The notes beneath the pieces were generated by a model. That model was not told where the DNA came from. It saw only the letters and a list, made by a program, of their open reading frames with translations, and ran no database searches. From an uncultured Oscillospiraceae bacterium (lineage in GTDB: Bacteria > Bacillota > Clostridia > Oscillospirales > Oscillospiraceae): a DNA stretch of 47,836 nt. The stretch lies in assembly GCA_900756715.1 (NCBI GenBank), contig CAAELC010000147.1, forward strand, positions 1 to 47,836, given 5' to 3'. Position 1 is the first letter of the stretch, and each line of letters begins with the position of its first letter. Of this stretch, positions 1 through 9,306 are shown in pieces. Both the position numbers and the translations under genes were made by a program.

Positions 1-143
1 AAATGGTTGATGGCTATTCCCGTTTGGTCGACACCAAGAGATTCTCTCAATCGGTTTAATCTGGTGTTTTCAAGATGTCCTTATGAGGAGTCGCCCTTCC
101 GCGTCCTGCTTTTTCTTGTCGGAACCACGGCCTCCCGGTTCCC

Positions 144-1061
144 TTATCCACGCTTTTCCAGCTTTTGCAGCATCTGGGTAAATTCCCGCGGCAGCGGACA
201 ACTGACCTCCACCGCCTGACCTGTGGCCGGGTGGATAAACCGCAGCCCGGTGGCATGCAGGCACTGACCCGTCAGCCCCGGCACCGGCTTTTTTGCCCCA
301 TACACCGTGTCGCCCAGAATGGGATGGCCGATATAGGCCAGATGAACCCGAATCTGGTGCGTTCGTCCTGTTTCCAGATGGCAGCGCACATGGGTTACCC
401 CCGGATACCGGGCCACTACCTCCCAGTGGGTCACGGCCCGGCGCCCATCCGGCACCACGGCCATTTTCTTCCGGTCGGACCGGCTGCGCCCGATGGGCGC
501 GTCCACGGTGCCGCTGTCTTCCCGGAAATTGCCCACCGTCAGACACTCATAGGTTCTGGCCAGCGTGTGGTCTGCCAGCTGGGCGGCCAGCGCCTGATGG
601 GCGGCGTCGTTCTTGGCTGCGATAATTAGACCGCTGGTATCCCGGTCAATGCGGTGTACAATGCCCGGGCGCAGCTGCCCTCCCACGCCGGAAAGGCTTC
701 CCGCGCAGTGGTGCAGCAGGGCGTTGACCAGCGTGCCGTCCGGGTGACCCGGTGCGGGATGCACCACCATGCCCGTGGGCTTATTTACAACAATTACATC
801 GCTGTCCTCATAAACCACATCCAGCGGAATATCCTGCGCCACAGCCTCCGGCGTCTCCGGCTGAGGCATACATACAGAGATTTCCAGCCCGGGGACCACC
901 CGCTCACTTTTCCCGGCTGCTCTGCCGCCGCAGGTTACCTGCCCGTCTGCCAGAAGCCTCGCCGCCGCCGAACGGGTCAGCCCGTCGATGTGACCGGCCA
1001 GAAAGCTGTCCAGACGCTGGCCTGCATCCTCAGCCGTTGTCAGCAGTGTGATCGTTTCCAT
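144..1061 (-). CDS. rluD: 23S rRNA pseudouridine synthase, RluA/RluD family
   Basis: This enzyme isomerises specific uridines in large-subunit rRNA to pseudouridine. The 305-residue protein has an N-terminal S4-like RNA-binding segment (about residues 12-80) and a pseudouridine synthase domain. The HRIDRDTSG stretch carries the catalytic aspartate, and GRTHQIRVHLA is the family's C-terminal motif. I chose the ATG at 1061 because an AAGGAG site lies 7 bases before it; a TTG one codon upstream is less likely. The start overlaps the end of lspA by about 30 bases, so the two are translationally coupled, as is common in Firmicutes. Which uridines are modified cannot be read from sequence, so RluD is a family-level name. 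Confidence 0.93.
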   Translation of the reverse strand: METITLLTTAEDAGQRLDSFLAGHIDGLTRSAAARLLADGQVTCGGRAAGKSERVVPGLEISVCMPQPETPEAVAQDIPLDVVYEDSDVIVVNKPTGMVVHPAPGHPDGTLVNALLHHCAGSLSGVGGQLRPGIVHRIDRDTSGLIIAAKNDAAHQALAAQLADHTLARTYECLTVGNFREDSGTVDAPIGRSRSDRKKMAVVPDGRRAVTHWEVVARYPGVTHVRCHLETGRTHQIRVHLAYIGHPILGDTVYGAKKPVPGLTGQCLHATGLRFIHPATGQAVEVSCPLPREFTQMLQKLEKRG

Positions 1062-1533
1062 CAACAGGCTCCTTTTTCACTTTGTCGTATTTCTCATAAA
1101 ACCACAGATAGTACACACACCCCAGAACGGCGCCTACCACCACAAAGCAGTCCGCCAGATTAAAAATGGGATAGTCAAACAGCAGCAGGTCAAACATATC
1201 CACCACATAGCCGTGTACCACCCGGTCAATCATGTTTCCCAGACCGCCGCCCAGAATCAGCAGACAGGCCGCCACGCCCAGCGGGTGCCGGACAATCCGC
1301 CGCACCAGCAGCACGGCCACAGCAATCATCAGCGCCGCCGTTACCGCCAGCAGCACTGCCGTTTTCCCGGACAGACTGGACCAGGCGGCCCCGTAATTGT
1401 GCAGCCGGGTCAGGCGCATGATCCCCGGAAGCAGCGGCGCGGACTCCCCCAGTGCCAGATGGGTTACCGTCCAATATTTTAAAAGCTGGTCAAGGCCCAC
1501 CAGCGCGGCAAGAATCACAATGTATAAAATCAT
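1030..1533 (-). CDS. lspA: Lipoprotein signal peptidase (signal peptidase II)
   Basis: This membrane aspartyl protease removes the signal peptide from diacylglyceryl-modified prolipoproteins. The 167-residue length is typical. Four hydrophobic segments are visible, and the two catalytic motifs are GNMIDR and FNLADC, each holding one active-site aspartate. The ATG at 1533 is preceded by a GAAGGGAAG-like ribosome site. It is the first gene of the leftward lspA-rluD pair and has a good promoter just upstream. In many Clostridia this pair sits directly after divIVA; here it lies about 10 kb away on the opposite strand. Confidence 0.96.
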   Translation of the reverse strand: MILYIVILAALVGLDQLLKYWTVTHLALGESAPLLPGIMRLTRLHNYGAAWSSLSGKTAVLLAVTAALMIAVAVLLVRRIVRHPLGVAACLLILGGGLGNMIDRVVHGYVVDMFDLLLFDYPIFNLADCFVVVGAVLGCVYYLWFYEKYDKVKKEPVDGNDHTADNG

Positions 1534-1569
1534 GGGCAGGACTTCCCTTCTGTGTTTAGCTCATTTTCT

Positions 1570-1598
1570 ATCATAGACTATTTTCGAAGGATTTGCAA
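1570..1598 (-). promoter_or_regulatory. Sigma-A-like promoter of lspA-rluD
   Basis: On the minus strand TTGCAA (1593-1598) and TATGAT (1570-1575) are separated by exactly 17 bases, about 35 bases before the lspA start. Confidence 0.6.
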
Positions 1599-1707
1599 TG
1601 CCGCAGCAAATCCTGTTTCACATTTTTCGCGGTTGCCTGTGATCGCACTGTCTGCCTGTCTGCCTGTTTCGATGCGGGAAGAATCTGATTTCTTCCGGTT
1701 TCACCTG

Positions 1708-1736
1708 TTGTTTTGGCCGAAAAGGTGTGGTATAAT
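1708..1736 (+). promoter_or_regulatory. Sigma-A-like promoter of the miaB-mutL-mutS run
   Basis: TTGTTT (1708-1713) and a consensus TATAAT (1731-1736) are 17 bases apart. A second AT-rich TATAAT-like hexamer follows at once. The leader to miaB is about 55 bases. Confidence 0.6.
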
Positions 1737-1797
1737 TCTATAATTAAAGTAGAGGATTAGCGCCTTCTGTCGGATGGCGCCGTAACGGAGGTATATT

Positions 1798-3213
1798 TTG
1801 GACAGAAAACAGGTGGTTTTAACGGCGGAGGACACCCAGCGCCAGCGCAGTTTTGAGCGGCAGATTGCGGACATGCATGCCCGTCAGGGGCGGACACCTC
1901 TTGCCATGGTGGATACCTTTGGCTGTCAGCAGAATGTGGCTGACAGCCAGCATATCATGGGCATGCTGCAGGCCATGGGCTTCGCCTTTACTGAGGAGGC
2001 GGAGGAGGCGGATGTGGTGGTGCTGAACACATGTGCCATCCGGGAGCATGCGGAAAAGCGGGTGTTCGGCAATCTGGGCGCCCTGACCCACACGAAAAAG
2101 AAGAATCCGCAGCAGATCATCTGCCTGTGCGGATGCATGGCCCAGCGGCCGGAGGTGGCGGAAAAGGTGCGCAAAAGCTATCGCCATGTGGATCTGGTGT
2201 TCGGCCCGCAGGCCATGTGGAAATTTCCGGAGCTGCTTTATCAGATCTATACCCACCGGGGAAGCCGGGTCTTTTCCGTAGACGATGAACACGGCACCAT
2301 TGCCGAGGGGACTCCCGTAGTGCGCGAAGGCCGGGTGCGGGCATGGGTGTCTATTATGTACGGCTGCAACAACTTCTGCTCATACTGCATCGTGCCCTAT
2401 GTCCGGGGCCGGGAGCGCAGCCGGGAAATGGACTGCATTGTATCTGAGGTGCGGCAGCTTGCGCAGGAGGGCTATAAGGAAATTACCCTTCTGGGCCAGA
2501 ATGTAAACTCTTACGGCAAGGATCTGGAAACGCCCTGCGATTTTGCGGATCTTTTACAGGAACTGGACAAAATCGAGGGGGACTATCTCATCCGGTTCAT
2601 GTCCTCCCAGCCCAAGGACGCCTCCTTCAAACTGTTTGACACCATGGCGCACAGCCGCCATGTGGCTCATCAGCTGCACCTGCCGGTGCAGTCCGGCAGT
2701 GACCGGGTGCTGCGGGCCATGAACCGTCCTTATGACAAGGCCCGCTATCTGGAGCTGATTGGCTACGCCCGCAAGTTGATGCCGGACCTGGTGCTGACAT
2801 CGGATGTAATCATCGGCTTCCCCGGCGAAACGGAGGCCGAGGCCATGGAGACGGTGGAGCTTGTGAAGCAGGTGGAGTTCGACGCGCTGTTTACCTTCAT
2901 CTTTTCTCCGCGTCCCGGCACCCCGGCGGCCAAAATGGACGATCCGGTGCCCCGCGAGGAAAAGCAGAAGTGGTTTGACCTTCTGTGTGCCACCCAGAAT
3001 GACATTTCAGCCCGGCTCCACGCCGGGTATGTGGGCCGGGAGCTGCGGGTTCTGGTGGACGGCAAATCCGATGACGCCCGCTGGCCCCTGTCGGGCCGCA
3101 CGGCCGGTGGACGGTTGGTGCATCTGGTGGGGGATGCGGCCGCGCTGGGGCAGTACCGGCAGGTGCGTATTACCGACAGCAACACATGGGCCCTGTTCGG
3201 GGAAATGCTGTAA
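1798..3213 (+). CDS. miaB: tRNA-2-methylthio-N6-dimethylallyladenosine synthase
   Basis: MiaB is a radical-SAM methylthiotransferase that converts i6A37 to ms2i6A37 in tRNAs reading UNN codons, next to the anticodon. The 471-residue protein shows the N-terminal UPF0004 domain with three cluster cysteines (FGCQQN near 42, NTCAIRE near 76, CGCMAQR near 111). The radical-SAM motif GCNNFCSYC is near 189-197, and a C-terminal TRAM domain follows. The start is a TTG with a GGAGG site 7 bases upstream. miaA, which makes its substrate i6A, lies in the same run after mutL and mutS, an arrangement known in Clostridia. Confidence 0.96.
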   Translation: MDRKQVVLTAEDTQRQRSFERQIADMHARQGRTPLAMVDTFGCQQNVADSQHIMGMLQAMGFAFTEEAEEADVVVLNTCAIREHAEKRVFGNLGALTHTKKKNPQQIICLCGCMAQRPEVAEKVRKSYRHVDLVFGPQAMWKFPELLYQIYTHRGSRVFSVDDEHGTIAEGTPVVREGRVRAWVSIMYGCNNFCSYCIVPYVRGRERSREMDCIVSEVRQLAQEGYKEITLLGQNVNSYGKDLETPCDFADLLQELDKIEGDYLIRFMSSQPKDASFKLFDTMAHSRHVAHQLHLPVQSGSDRVLRAMNRPYDKARYLELIGYARKLMPDLVLTSDVIIGFPGETEAEAMETVELVKQVEFDALFTFIFSPRPGTPAAKMDDPVPREEKQKWFDLLCATQNDISARLHAGYVGRELRVLVDGKSDDARWPLSGRTAGGRLVHLVGDAAALGQYRQVRITDSNTWALFGEML

Positions 3214-3246
3214 TCGTTCATTCGCGTTTTTGATCGGGAGGAGACT

Positions 3247-5310
3247 ATGCCTGATATTCAATGTCTGCCCGCCCATGTGGCGGATCTGATTGCCGCAGGC
3301 GAGGTGGTGGAGCGGCCCGCCAGCGTGGCCAAGGAACTGCTGGAAAATGCGCTGGATGCCGGGGCCACGGCCATCGTGGCGGAGGTGCATCACGGAGGGC
3401 TGACCTATCTGCGCATCACGGACAACGGCTGCGGCATTGCGCCGGAGCAGCTGCCCACCGCGTTTCTGCGTCATGCCACCAGCAAGCTGCGCCGGGCGCA
3501 GGATCTGGCGGCCATCGGCACGCTGGGCTTCCGGGGAGAGGCGCTGGCGGCCATTTCCGCCGTGTCCCGGGTGGAAATTTTTTCCCGTCCGGCGGGGCAG
3601 GCGATGGGCGCTTCCCTGCATCTGGAGGGGGGCGTGCCCGGCCTGGTAAACGAGGCCGGGTGCCCGGAGGGCACCACCATCTGTGTGCGTGACCTGTTTT
3701 ACAACACACCGGCCCGAATGAAGTTTATGAAAAAGGATACCGCCGAGGCCACGGCAGTAACGGGGATTGTGACCCATCTGGCCCTGAGCCATCCGGAGGT
3801 ATCCTTCAAGCTGCTGCGGGACGGCACAGAGGTGCTGCATACTCCCGGTGACGGGCAGCTGCGTTCGGCCATTTATGCTGCCATGGGGCGGGAATTTGCC
3901 ATGGGCCTGCTGCCGGTGGAGGGCCGGGGCGGCGAGGTGAGTGTACAGGGATTTGTGACGAAACCGCTGTGCGGCGCAGGTACCCGGGGCAAGCAGCTGT
4001 TTTTCGTAAATGGGCGCTTTGTGCGCAACCAGATGCTTTCCGCCGCAGTGGAGGAGGCTTACCGCAACCGCCTGCTGAAGGGAAAGTTCCCGGGCTGCGT
4101 GCTGCATATTCAGCTGCCTACGGAGCTGGTGGATGTGAATGTGCACCCGGCAAAGACCGTTGTGAAATTTGTCAATGAAAAGACGGTGTTTGACGCCGTT
4201 TACTATACCATCAAGGATGTGCTGACCGCCGGAGAAAAACCGGCGGAAAAGCCCCGGCAGCCTGTCCGTCAGGAAAGCTTTTACCAGACGATGACGGTGC
4301 AGCAGTACCGGGAGCAGGCTGCCCAGAGCCGGGAAAAGGGGCCTTTGGGCAGTTATACAGGCCGGCCTGTGCTGCCCCATCCGGATGAAAAGCTGGCAGT
4401 TCGCGATGCATCTCCGGCTCAACCAGCGGCAAGGGCTTCCGCTCCGACGCTGTCTGGGGAGACGGACGCGGTGCGGGCCGCACCTGCGGCCCGGATTTGC
4501 CCGGTCCGGACGGCGGGCCCGGAGACGGCTCCGAAAGAGCGGCCTGTGGACGAGGGCGCTTCCGCGCCTGCGCCATCTGGGCAGGGGACCGGCAGCGAAG
4601 CGGCCTCTGGGGTTTCCGTAACCGCCGTCTCCGCCGTCCCGGAGAATAAGGAAAGCCCGAAAGATAGCGACAAAACCGCAGAAAAGGCGGTTCCGGTGCA
4701 AAATACCATCGACCTGCCGCTGCAATCTTCCCTGACCCAACGAGCTGCCCCCTGGCGCATCGCCGGGGAGGTGCTGCGCACTTATATCATCTGCGAGGAT
4801 GAAGAAGGAACTATATGGCTGATTGATAAGCACGCCGCCCACGAGCGGCTGCGGTTCAACGCCCTGAAGGCGGGGCTGGAGCCGCCTATGAGTCAGATGC
4901 TGCTGACGCCGCTGACGGTGCAGCTGGAGGCAGACGATTACGGGGCGGCGCTGGAGCAGCTGTCCTGTCTGGATGAGTTCGGTTTCCAGTGCGAGGATTT
5001 CGGCGGCGGAACGCTGCTGGTGCGGCAGATTCCGGCAGACATTCCGGCGGAGGAAGCCGCCGCCACGGTAGAGGAGCTGTGCCACCAGCTGGCGCTGGGG
5101 CGGGCCGATCCGGCTGCCGGTCGGGACGCGCTGCTGCAAACCATGGCCTGCAAGTCTGCCATCAAGGCCGGCATGCACTCGGACGAGCGGGAGCTGCGGG
5201 CGTTGGTGGACAAGGTCCAGTCGGGAGAAATTCAATACTGCCCGCATGGGCGGCCTGTGGCTGTGAAGCTGACCCGTTATGAGGTGGAGAAGATGTTCAA
5301 GCGGGCCTGA
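3247..5310 (+). CDS. mutL: DNA mismatch repair endonuclease MutL
   Basis: MutL couples mismatch recognition by MutS to strand incision. The 687-residue protein has a GHKL ATPase domain (ENALDAGA near 33, DNGCG near 60, GFRGEAL near 95), a low-complexity Pro/Ala/Glu-rich linker (about 340-500) and a C-terminal dimerisation/nuclease domain. Nuclease motifs ACKSAIKAG and CPHGRP are intact. The metal-binding motif usually written DQHA-x2-E-x4-E reads DKHAAHERLRFN at 527-538, so the last glutamate is asparagine. The ATG follows a GGGAGGAG site. It lies 33 bases after miaB and about 110 bases before mutS. Confidence 0.96.
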   Translation: MPDIQCLPAHVADLIAAGEVVERPASVAKELLENALDAGATAIVAEVHHGGLTYLRITDNGCGIAPEQLPTAFLRHATSKLRRAQDLAAIGTLGFRGEALAAISAVSRVEIFSRPAGQAMGASLHLEGGVPGLVNEAGCPEGTTICVRDLFYNTPARMKFMKKDTAEATAVTGIVTHLALSHPEVSFKLLRDGTEVLHTPGDGQLRSAIYAAMGREFAMGLLPVEGRGGEVSVQGFVTKPLCGAGTRGKQLFFVNGRFVRNQMLSAAVEEAYRNRLLKGKFPGCVLHIQLPTELVDVNVHPAKTVVKFVNEKTVFDAVYYTIKDVLTAGEKPAEKPRQPVRQESFYQTMTVQQYREQAAQSREKGPLGSYTGRPVLPHPDEKLAVRDASPAQPAARASAPTLSGETDAVRAAPAARICPVRTAGPETAPKERPVDEGASAPAPSGQGTGSEAASGVSVTAVSAVPENKESPKDSDKTAEKAVPVQNTIDLPLQSSLTQRAAPWRIAGEVLRTYIICEDEEGTIWLIDKHAAHERLRFNALKAGLEPPMSQMLLTPLTVQLEADDYGAALEQLSCLDEFGFQCEDFGGGTLLVRQIPADIPAEEAAATVEELCHQLALGRADPAAGRDALLQTMACKSAIKAGMHSDERELRALVDKVQSGEIQYCPHGRPVAVKLTRYEVEKMFKRA

Positions 5311-5418
5311 GGCTGGCAATTTTCCCGAAAATTTCGCCTTGTTTTGCACTTTTCCACAAAGTTTTCCACCCATTATTTCTATTATTCGCTGTTTATGCAG
5401 CAGAAAGAGCGTGTACTT

Positions 5419-8016
5419 ATGGCTGAACTGACCCCCATGATGCGGCAATATATGCAGATCAAGGAGCAGAACCGGGATGCCATTCTGTTTTTCCGGCTGG
5501 GCGATTTTTACGAGATGTTCGGAGAGGACGCCAAAACCGCCTCACAGGAGTTGGATCTGGCCCTGACTACCCGGGACCGGGGCAAGGCGGAGGGAGAGCG
5601 TACCCCCATGTGTGGTATTCCCTATCACTCCTCAGACGGTTATATCGCCCGGCTGATCGCCAAAGGCTACAAGGTGGCCATTTGCGAGCAGACAGAAGAC
5701 CCGGCCACCGCCAAGGGTCTGGTCAAGCGGGACATCATCCGGGTGGTAACGCCGGGCACAGTGCTGGATGACGCTTCGCTGGAGGCCGGACGCAGCAACT
5801 TCTGCGCCGGGGTGTGGCTGGAGGGGCAGCAGGCGGGCTTTGCCGCCTGCGATATTTCCACCGGGCGCACCCATGCAACAGCCTTTGAGGGGGCAGAGTG
5901 CGTCAGCCATCTGCTCAACGAACTGGGGCGCTTTGCCCCGGCAGAGGTTGTGCTGAATCAGGAGGCGGCGGCAAACGATGATCTGTGCCGCCTGACGGAG
6001 GAGCGTATGACCTGCCACCGGGAGGTACGGCCCATGAACAGTTCTTCCGCGCAGGGATTGGTGCACCGGCAGTTTGGCTCCGATGCACTGGCGCGCTTGC
6101 CGGAAAATAATCCGGCTGCCCTGCTGGCGCTGGGAAATCTGCTGGGCTATCTGCATGAGACGCAGAAGGGCGATCTGCATCACATAGACACACTGGATTA
6201 TTATCGTCTGGGCCAGTTTATGGAGTTGGATCTGACGGCCCGGCGGAATCTGGAGCTGACACAGACGCTGCGCGGAAAAGAGAAAAAGGGCAGCCTTCTG
6301 TGGGTGCTGGACAAAACGAAAACCGCCATGGGCGCCCGGATGCTGCGCAGCTGGCTGGAGCGGCCGCTGCTGAATGTGCAGGAGATTCTGCGCCGTTCCG
6401 ATTGCGTGGAGAAGCTGTGCGGCGACACGGTAACCCGCGAGGAGCTGATGGTGGCCCTGACAGGCATCGGTGATATGGAGCGGCTGATGAGCCGCATCGT
6501 ATACGGCACCGCCGGCGGCCGCGATCTGGCTGCCCTGCGCGGGGCTATGGAAAAGCTGCCCCATGTGAAGGAGCTGCTGGGCGCTTTCGACCGGGGGCGT
6601 CTGGGCGAGCTGGGTCGGGAACTGGACACGCTGGACGATCTGGCAGGTCAGATTGCCGAAACCCTGATGGACGAGCCTCCCTTCTCTGTGCGGGAAGGGG
6701 AATTCATCCGGGATGGTTTTGACCCGGAGGTTGACCGGTTGCGCTCCATTCTGCATGGCGGCAAGGGGATCATCGCCTCCATGGAAGCGGCAGAGAAGGA
6801 AAAAACCGGTATCCGCACCCTGAAAATCGGCTATAACAAGGTATTCGGCTACTATATTGAGGTATCCAATTCCTTCAAGGACCTGGTGCCTGACACATAT
6901 ATCCGCAAGCAGACGCTGGTAAATGGCGAGCGCTACATCACGCAGGAGCTGAAGGATCTGGAGCATGAAGTGCTGTCTGCCTCTGACCGGGACGCGGCGC
7001 TGGAATATGAACTGTTCACCCGGCTGCGGCAGGATATTGCCGGGCAGGTGGCCCGGATTCAGTCCGCCGCCTCCGCTGTGGCAGAACTGGATGCGCTGTG
7101 CTCGCTGGCGGCGGTGGCCGTGAAAAACAACTATTGCCGCCCCACGGTAGATGACTCGGGCGTCATCGAGATCATAGACGGACGCCACCCGGTGGTGGAG
7201 CAGATGCGGCCGGACAGCCTGTTCGTGCCGAACGACACCTATATGGGCCAGACCGAGAACCGGGCGGCCATCATCACCGGCCCCAATATGGCCGGCAAGT
7301 CTACCTATATGCGGCAGGTTGCCCTGATTGTGCTGATGGCGCAGATTGGCTCCTTCGTGCCGGCCAAAAGCGCCCATCTCGGCGTAGTCGACCGGATTTT
7401 TACCCGCATCGGCGCATCGGATGACCTGTCAGCGGGACAGTCCACCTTCATGGTGGAAATGACGGAGGTCAGTGAAATCCTTCACGCCGCCACAAGGGAT
7501 AGCCTGCTGATTCTGGATGAGATCGGCCGCGGCACCAGCACCTTTGACGGCATGAGCATTGCCCGGGCAGTGCTGGAATACTGCGCAAACCCCAAAAAGT
7601 TGGGGGCCAAAACCCTGTTTGCCACCCACTACCATGAGCTGACCGCCATGGAGGGAACGCTGCCCGGGGTGAAGAATTTCAACATTGCCGTGCGCACCCG
7701 GGGCGAGGAGATTATCTTTCTGCGCAAGATTATTCCCGGCGGCGCCGACCGCAGCTATGGCATCGAGGTGGCCCGTCTGGCAGGATTGCCCGACGGGGTG
7801 GTCAGCCGGGCCAAGACCATTTTAAAGGAGCTGGAGGAGCAGGCGGGAAAGCCCGCCGCCCGGCCGGCCGCCTCCTGCGAGGAGGAGCAGCAGGTATCGC
7901 TTCAGGCTGTGGCGGAACAGGAGGTGCTGGCCCGTCTGCGGCGGGAGCAGGTGGACACCATGAGCCCGCTGGAGGCGCTGAACCTGCTGTATGAACTGAA
8001 ACAGAAGCTGCTCTGA
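5419..8016 (+). CDS. mutS: DNA mismatch repair ATPase MutS
   Basis: MutS binds mispaired and looped DNA and recruits MutL. The 865-residue length from this start matches MutS1. It has the N-terminal mismatch-reading Phe-x-Glu in FYEMF near residue 36, the Walker A motif GPNMAGKSTYM, the Walker B region LILDEIGRGTS and a C-terminal helical tail. The frame is open upstream to a TTG at 5344 and an ATG at 5395. I chose the ATG at 5419 because the protein then begins at the usual MAELTPMMRQY and a weak AGAAAGAG site precedes it. Confidence 0.96.
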   Translation: MAELTPMMRQYMQIKEQNRDAILFFRLGDFYEMFGEDAKTASQELDLALTTRDRGKAEGERTPMCGIPYHSSDGYIARLIAKGYKVAICEQTEDPATAKGLVKRDIIRVVTPGTVLDDASLEAGRSNFCAGVWLEGQQAGFAACDISTGRTHATAFEGAECVSHLLNELGRFAPAEVVLNQEAAANDDLCRLTEERMTCHREVRPMNSSSAQGLVHRQFGSDALARLPENNPAALLALGNLLGYLHETQKGDLHHIDTLDYYRLGQFMELDLTARRNLELTQTLRGKEKKGSLLWVLDKTKTAMGARMLRSWLERPLLNVQEILRRSDCVEKLCGDTVTREELMVALTGIGDMERLMSRIVYGTAGGRDLAALRGAMEKLPHVKELLGAFDRGRLGELGRELDTLDDLAGQIAETLMDEPPFSVREGEFIRDGFDPEVDRLRSILHGGKGIIASMEAAEKEKTGIRTLKIGYNKVFGYYIEVSNSFKDLVPDTYIRKQTLVNGERYITQELKDLEHEVLSASDRDAALEYELFTRLRQDIAGQVARIQSAASAVAELDALCSLAAVAVKNNYCRPTVDDSGVIEIIDGRHPVVEQMRPDSLFVPNDTYMGQTENRAAIITGPNMAGKSTYMRQVALIVLMAQIGSFVPAKSAHLGVVDRIFTRIGASDDLSAGQSTFMVEMTEVSEILHAATRDSLLILDEIGRGTSTFDGMSIARAVLEYCANPKKLGAKTLFATHYHELTAMEGTLPGVKNFNIAVRTRGEEIIFLRKIIPGGADRSYGIEVARLAGLPDGVVSRAKTILKELEEQAGKPAARPAASCEEEQQVSLQAVAEQEVLARLRREQVDTMSPLEALNLLYELKQKLL

Positions 8017-8054
8017 ATGGCGCAGAAGCTTACTATCCGGGAAAGGAGTGCTGC

Positions 8055-8999
8055 ATGGACAACCGCGTGATTTGCGTGGCCGGACCAACGGCCAGCGGCA
8101 AAACAAAAATGGGCGTGGCATTGGCCCGCCGCTTTGGCGGCGAGGTGGTGTCGGTGGATTCCATGCAGATTTATCGGGGCATGGCCATCGGCACCGCTGC
8201 TCCCACTGAGGAGGAGATGGAGGGAATCCCTCACCACATGGTGGCGGTGGCAGATCCGGCTGAAAACTGGTCCGTTGCCCGCTTTACCCGGCAGGCCGAT
8301 GCCTGCGTGCAGGATATTCTGCGCCGGGGCAAGCGGCCCATTCTGGTGGGCGGCACGGGGCTGTATCTGGACGCGCTGGTGCGGGGCAGTGAATTTGCCC
8401 CCGGCGACAGCAGCGGCCAGACCCGGCAGGCTTTGCGGCGGGAGCTGGAGCAGGGCGGCATCGAGCCGCTTTGGCGGCAGCTGCAGGAAATTGATCCGGA
8501 GTGTGCCCGGCGGCTGCATCCGGGGGATGAAAAGCGCATTTTGCGAGCGCTGGAGGTCTGGCGGGAAACCGGCGAGACGATGACCGAGCATGACCGGCGC
8601 ACGCGTCTGCTGCCGCCCCGGTATCAGGCGTATTACATCGGCCTGACCTTTGAAGACCGGGCCGACCTGAAAGAGCGCATTGACCGGCGGGTGGACGAAA
8701 TGGTAGACCGCGGCCTTCTGCAGGAGGTGCAGACGCTGCTGGAGCGGGGACTTCCCCGCAGCGCCACGGCGCTGCAGGCCATTGGCTATAAACAGTTTCT
8801 GGCCGTGTATGACGGCAGCGCCACGGTGGAGGAAGCTGTGGCGGAGGTGAAGCTGCGCTCCCGTCAGTACGCCAAGCGGCAGCTGACCTGGCTGCGGCGC
8901 AACAAAGATATACACTGGATTTTCTGGGAAAAAAATCCGGATTTCCCGAAGGGGCTCCAGAATGCGACAGAATATCTCGCCGCCATGGGCTTACTATGA
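8055..8999 (+). CDS. miaA: tRNA dimethylallyltransferase
   Basis: MiaA transfers a dimethylallyl group to N6 of A37 in tRNAs reading UNN codons, making the i6A that MiaB then methylthiolates. The 314-residue protein has the P-loop GPTASGKTK at residues 11-19, the DSMQIYRGM motif near 36-44 and GGTGLYLDAL near 99-108, all hallmarks of the family. The ATG at 8055 has a GAAAGGAGT site. It is followed by hfq, and miaA-hfq adjacency is widely conserved in bacteria. Confidence 0.96.
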   Translation: MDNRVICVAGPTASGKTKMGVALARRFGGEVVSVDSMQIYRGMAIGTAAPTEEEMEGIPHHMVAVADPAENWSVARFTRQADACVQDILRRGKRPILVGGTGLYLDALVRGSEFAPGDSSGQTRQALRRELEQGGIEPLWRQLQEIDPECARRLHPGDEKRILRALEVWRETGETMTEHDRRTRLLPPRYQAYYIGLTFEDRADLKERIDRRVDEMVDRGLLQEVQTLLERGLPRSATALQAIGYKQFLAVYDGSATVEEAVAEVKLRSRQYAKRQLTWLRRNKDIHWIFWEKNPDFPKGLQNATEYLAAMGLL

Positions 9000-9053
9000 G
9001 CTCAGGGCGGACAGGCTATCGTCCGCGCCAATACAGAAAAAGGAGCAGACGAC

Positions 9054-9287
9054 ATGCAAAAAAACAACAATTTACAGGAAGTTTTTCTTACCAGAGTGCG
9101 CAAGCAATCCACGCCTGTCACCGTGTTTCTGGTGAACGGGTTTCAGCTGAGGGGGCTTATCACCGCGTTTGATTGCTTTACTCTGGTGCTGGATACAGAA
9201 GGACGGCAGCAGGTGATTTATAAGCATGCCGTTTCCACCATCGTTCCCCTGCACCCTGTTTCCCTGATGGAGGCGCAGGAGAACTGA
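9054..9287 (+). CDS. hfq: RNA-binding protein Hfq
   Basis: Hfq forms a ring-shaped hexamer that binds A- and U-rich RNA and, in some bacteria, pairs small RNAs with mRNAs. The 77-residue protein shows Sm1 (TPVTVFLVNGFQLRGLI) and the Sm2 signature YKHAVSTIVP, with almost no C-terminal tail, as in other Gram-positive Hfqs. An AAAAGGAG site precedes the ATG. The partner RNAs in this organism are unknown. Confidence 0.95.
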   Translation: MQKNNNLQEVFLTRVRKQSTPVTVFLVNGFQLRGLITAFDCFTLVLDTEGRQQVIYKHAVSTIVPLHPVSLMEAQEN

Positions 9288-9306
9288 CAAACGAGGTCAT
9301 ATCATC

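Noticed and set aside
1..80. Minus-strand reading LNRLRESLGVDQTGIAINH at the left edge, resembling the start of a helix-turn-helix
   Set aside because: Runs off the window, has no clear start codon or ribosome site, and is too short to support.
121..142. GGAACC...GGTTCC hairpin directly after the rluD stop
   Set aside because: Only 6 bp with a 10-base loop and no T run; not a convincing terminator.
5344..5418. Upstream extension of mutS by 25 codons
   Set aside because: Starts at TTG without a ribosome site, and the added residues do not look like MutS; the start at 5419 matches the family.
3007..5448. Long open frame (813 codons) on the minus strand across mutL
   Set aside because: Antisense to a complete mutL with all motifs; the translation is Gln/Arg/His-rich low-complexity sequence typical of a shadow frame in GC-rich DNA.
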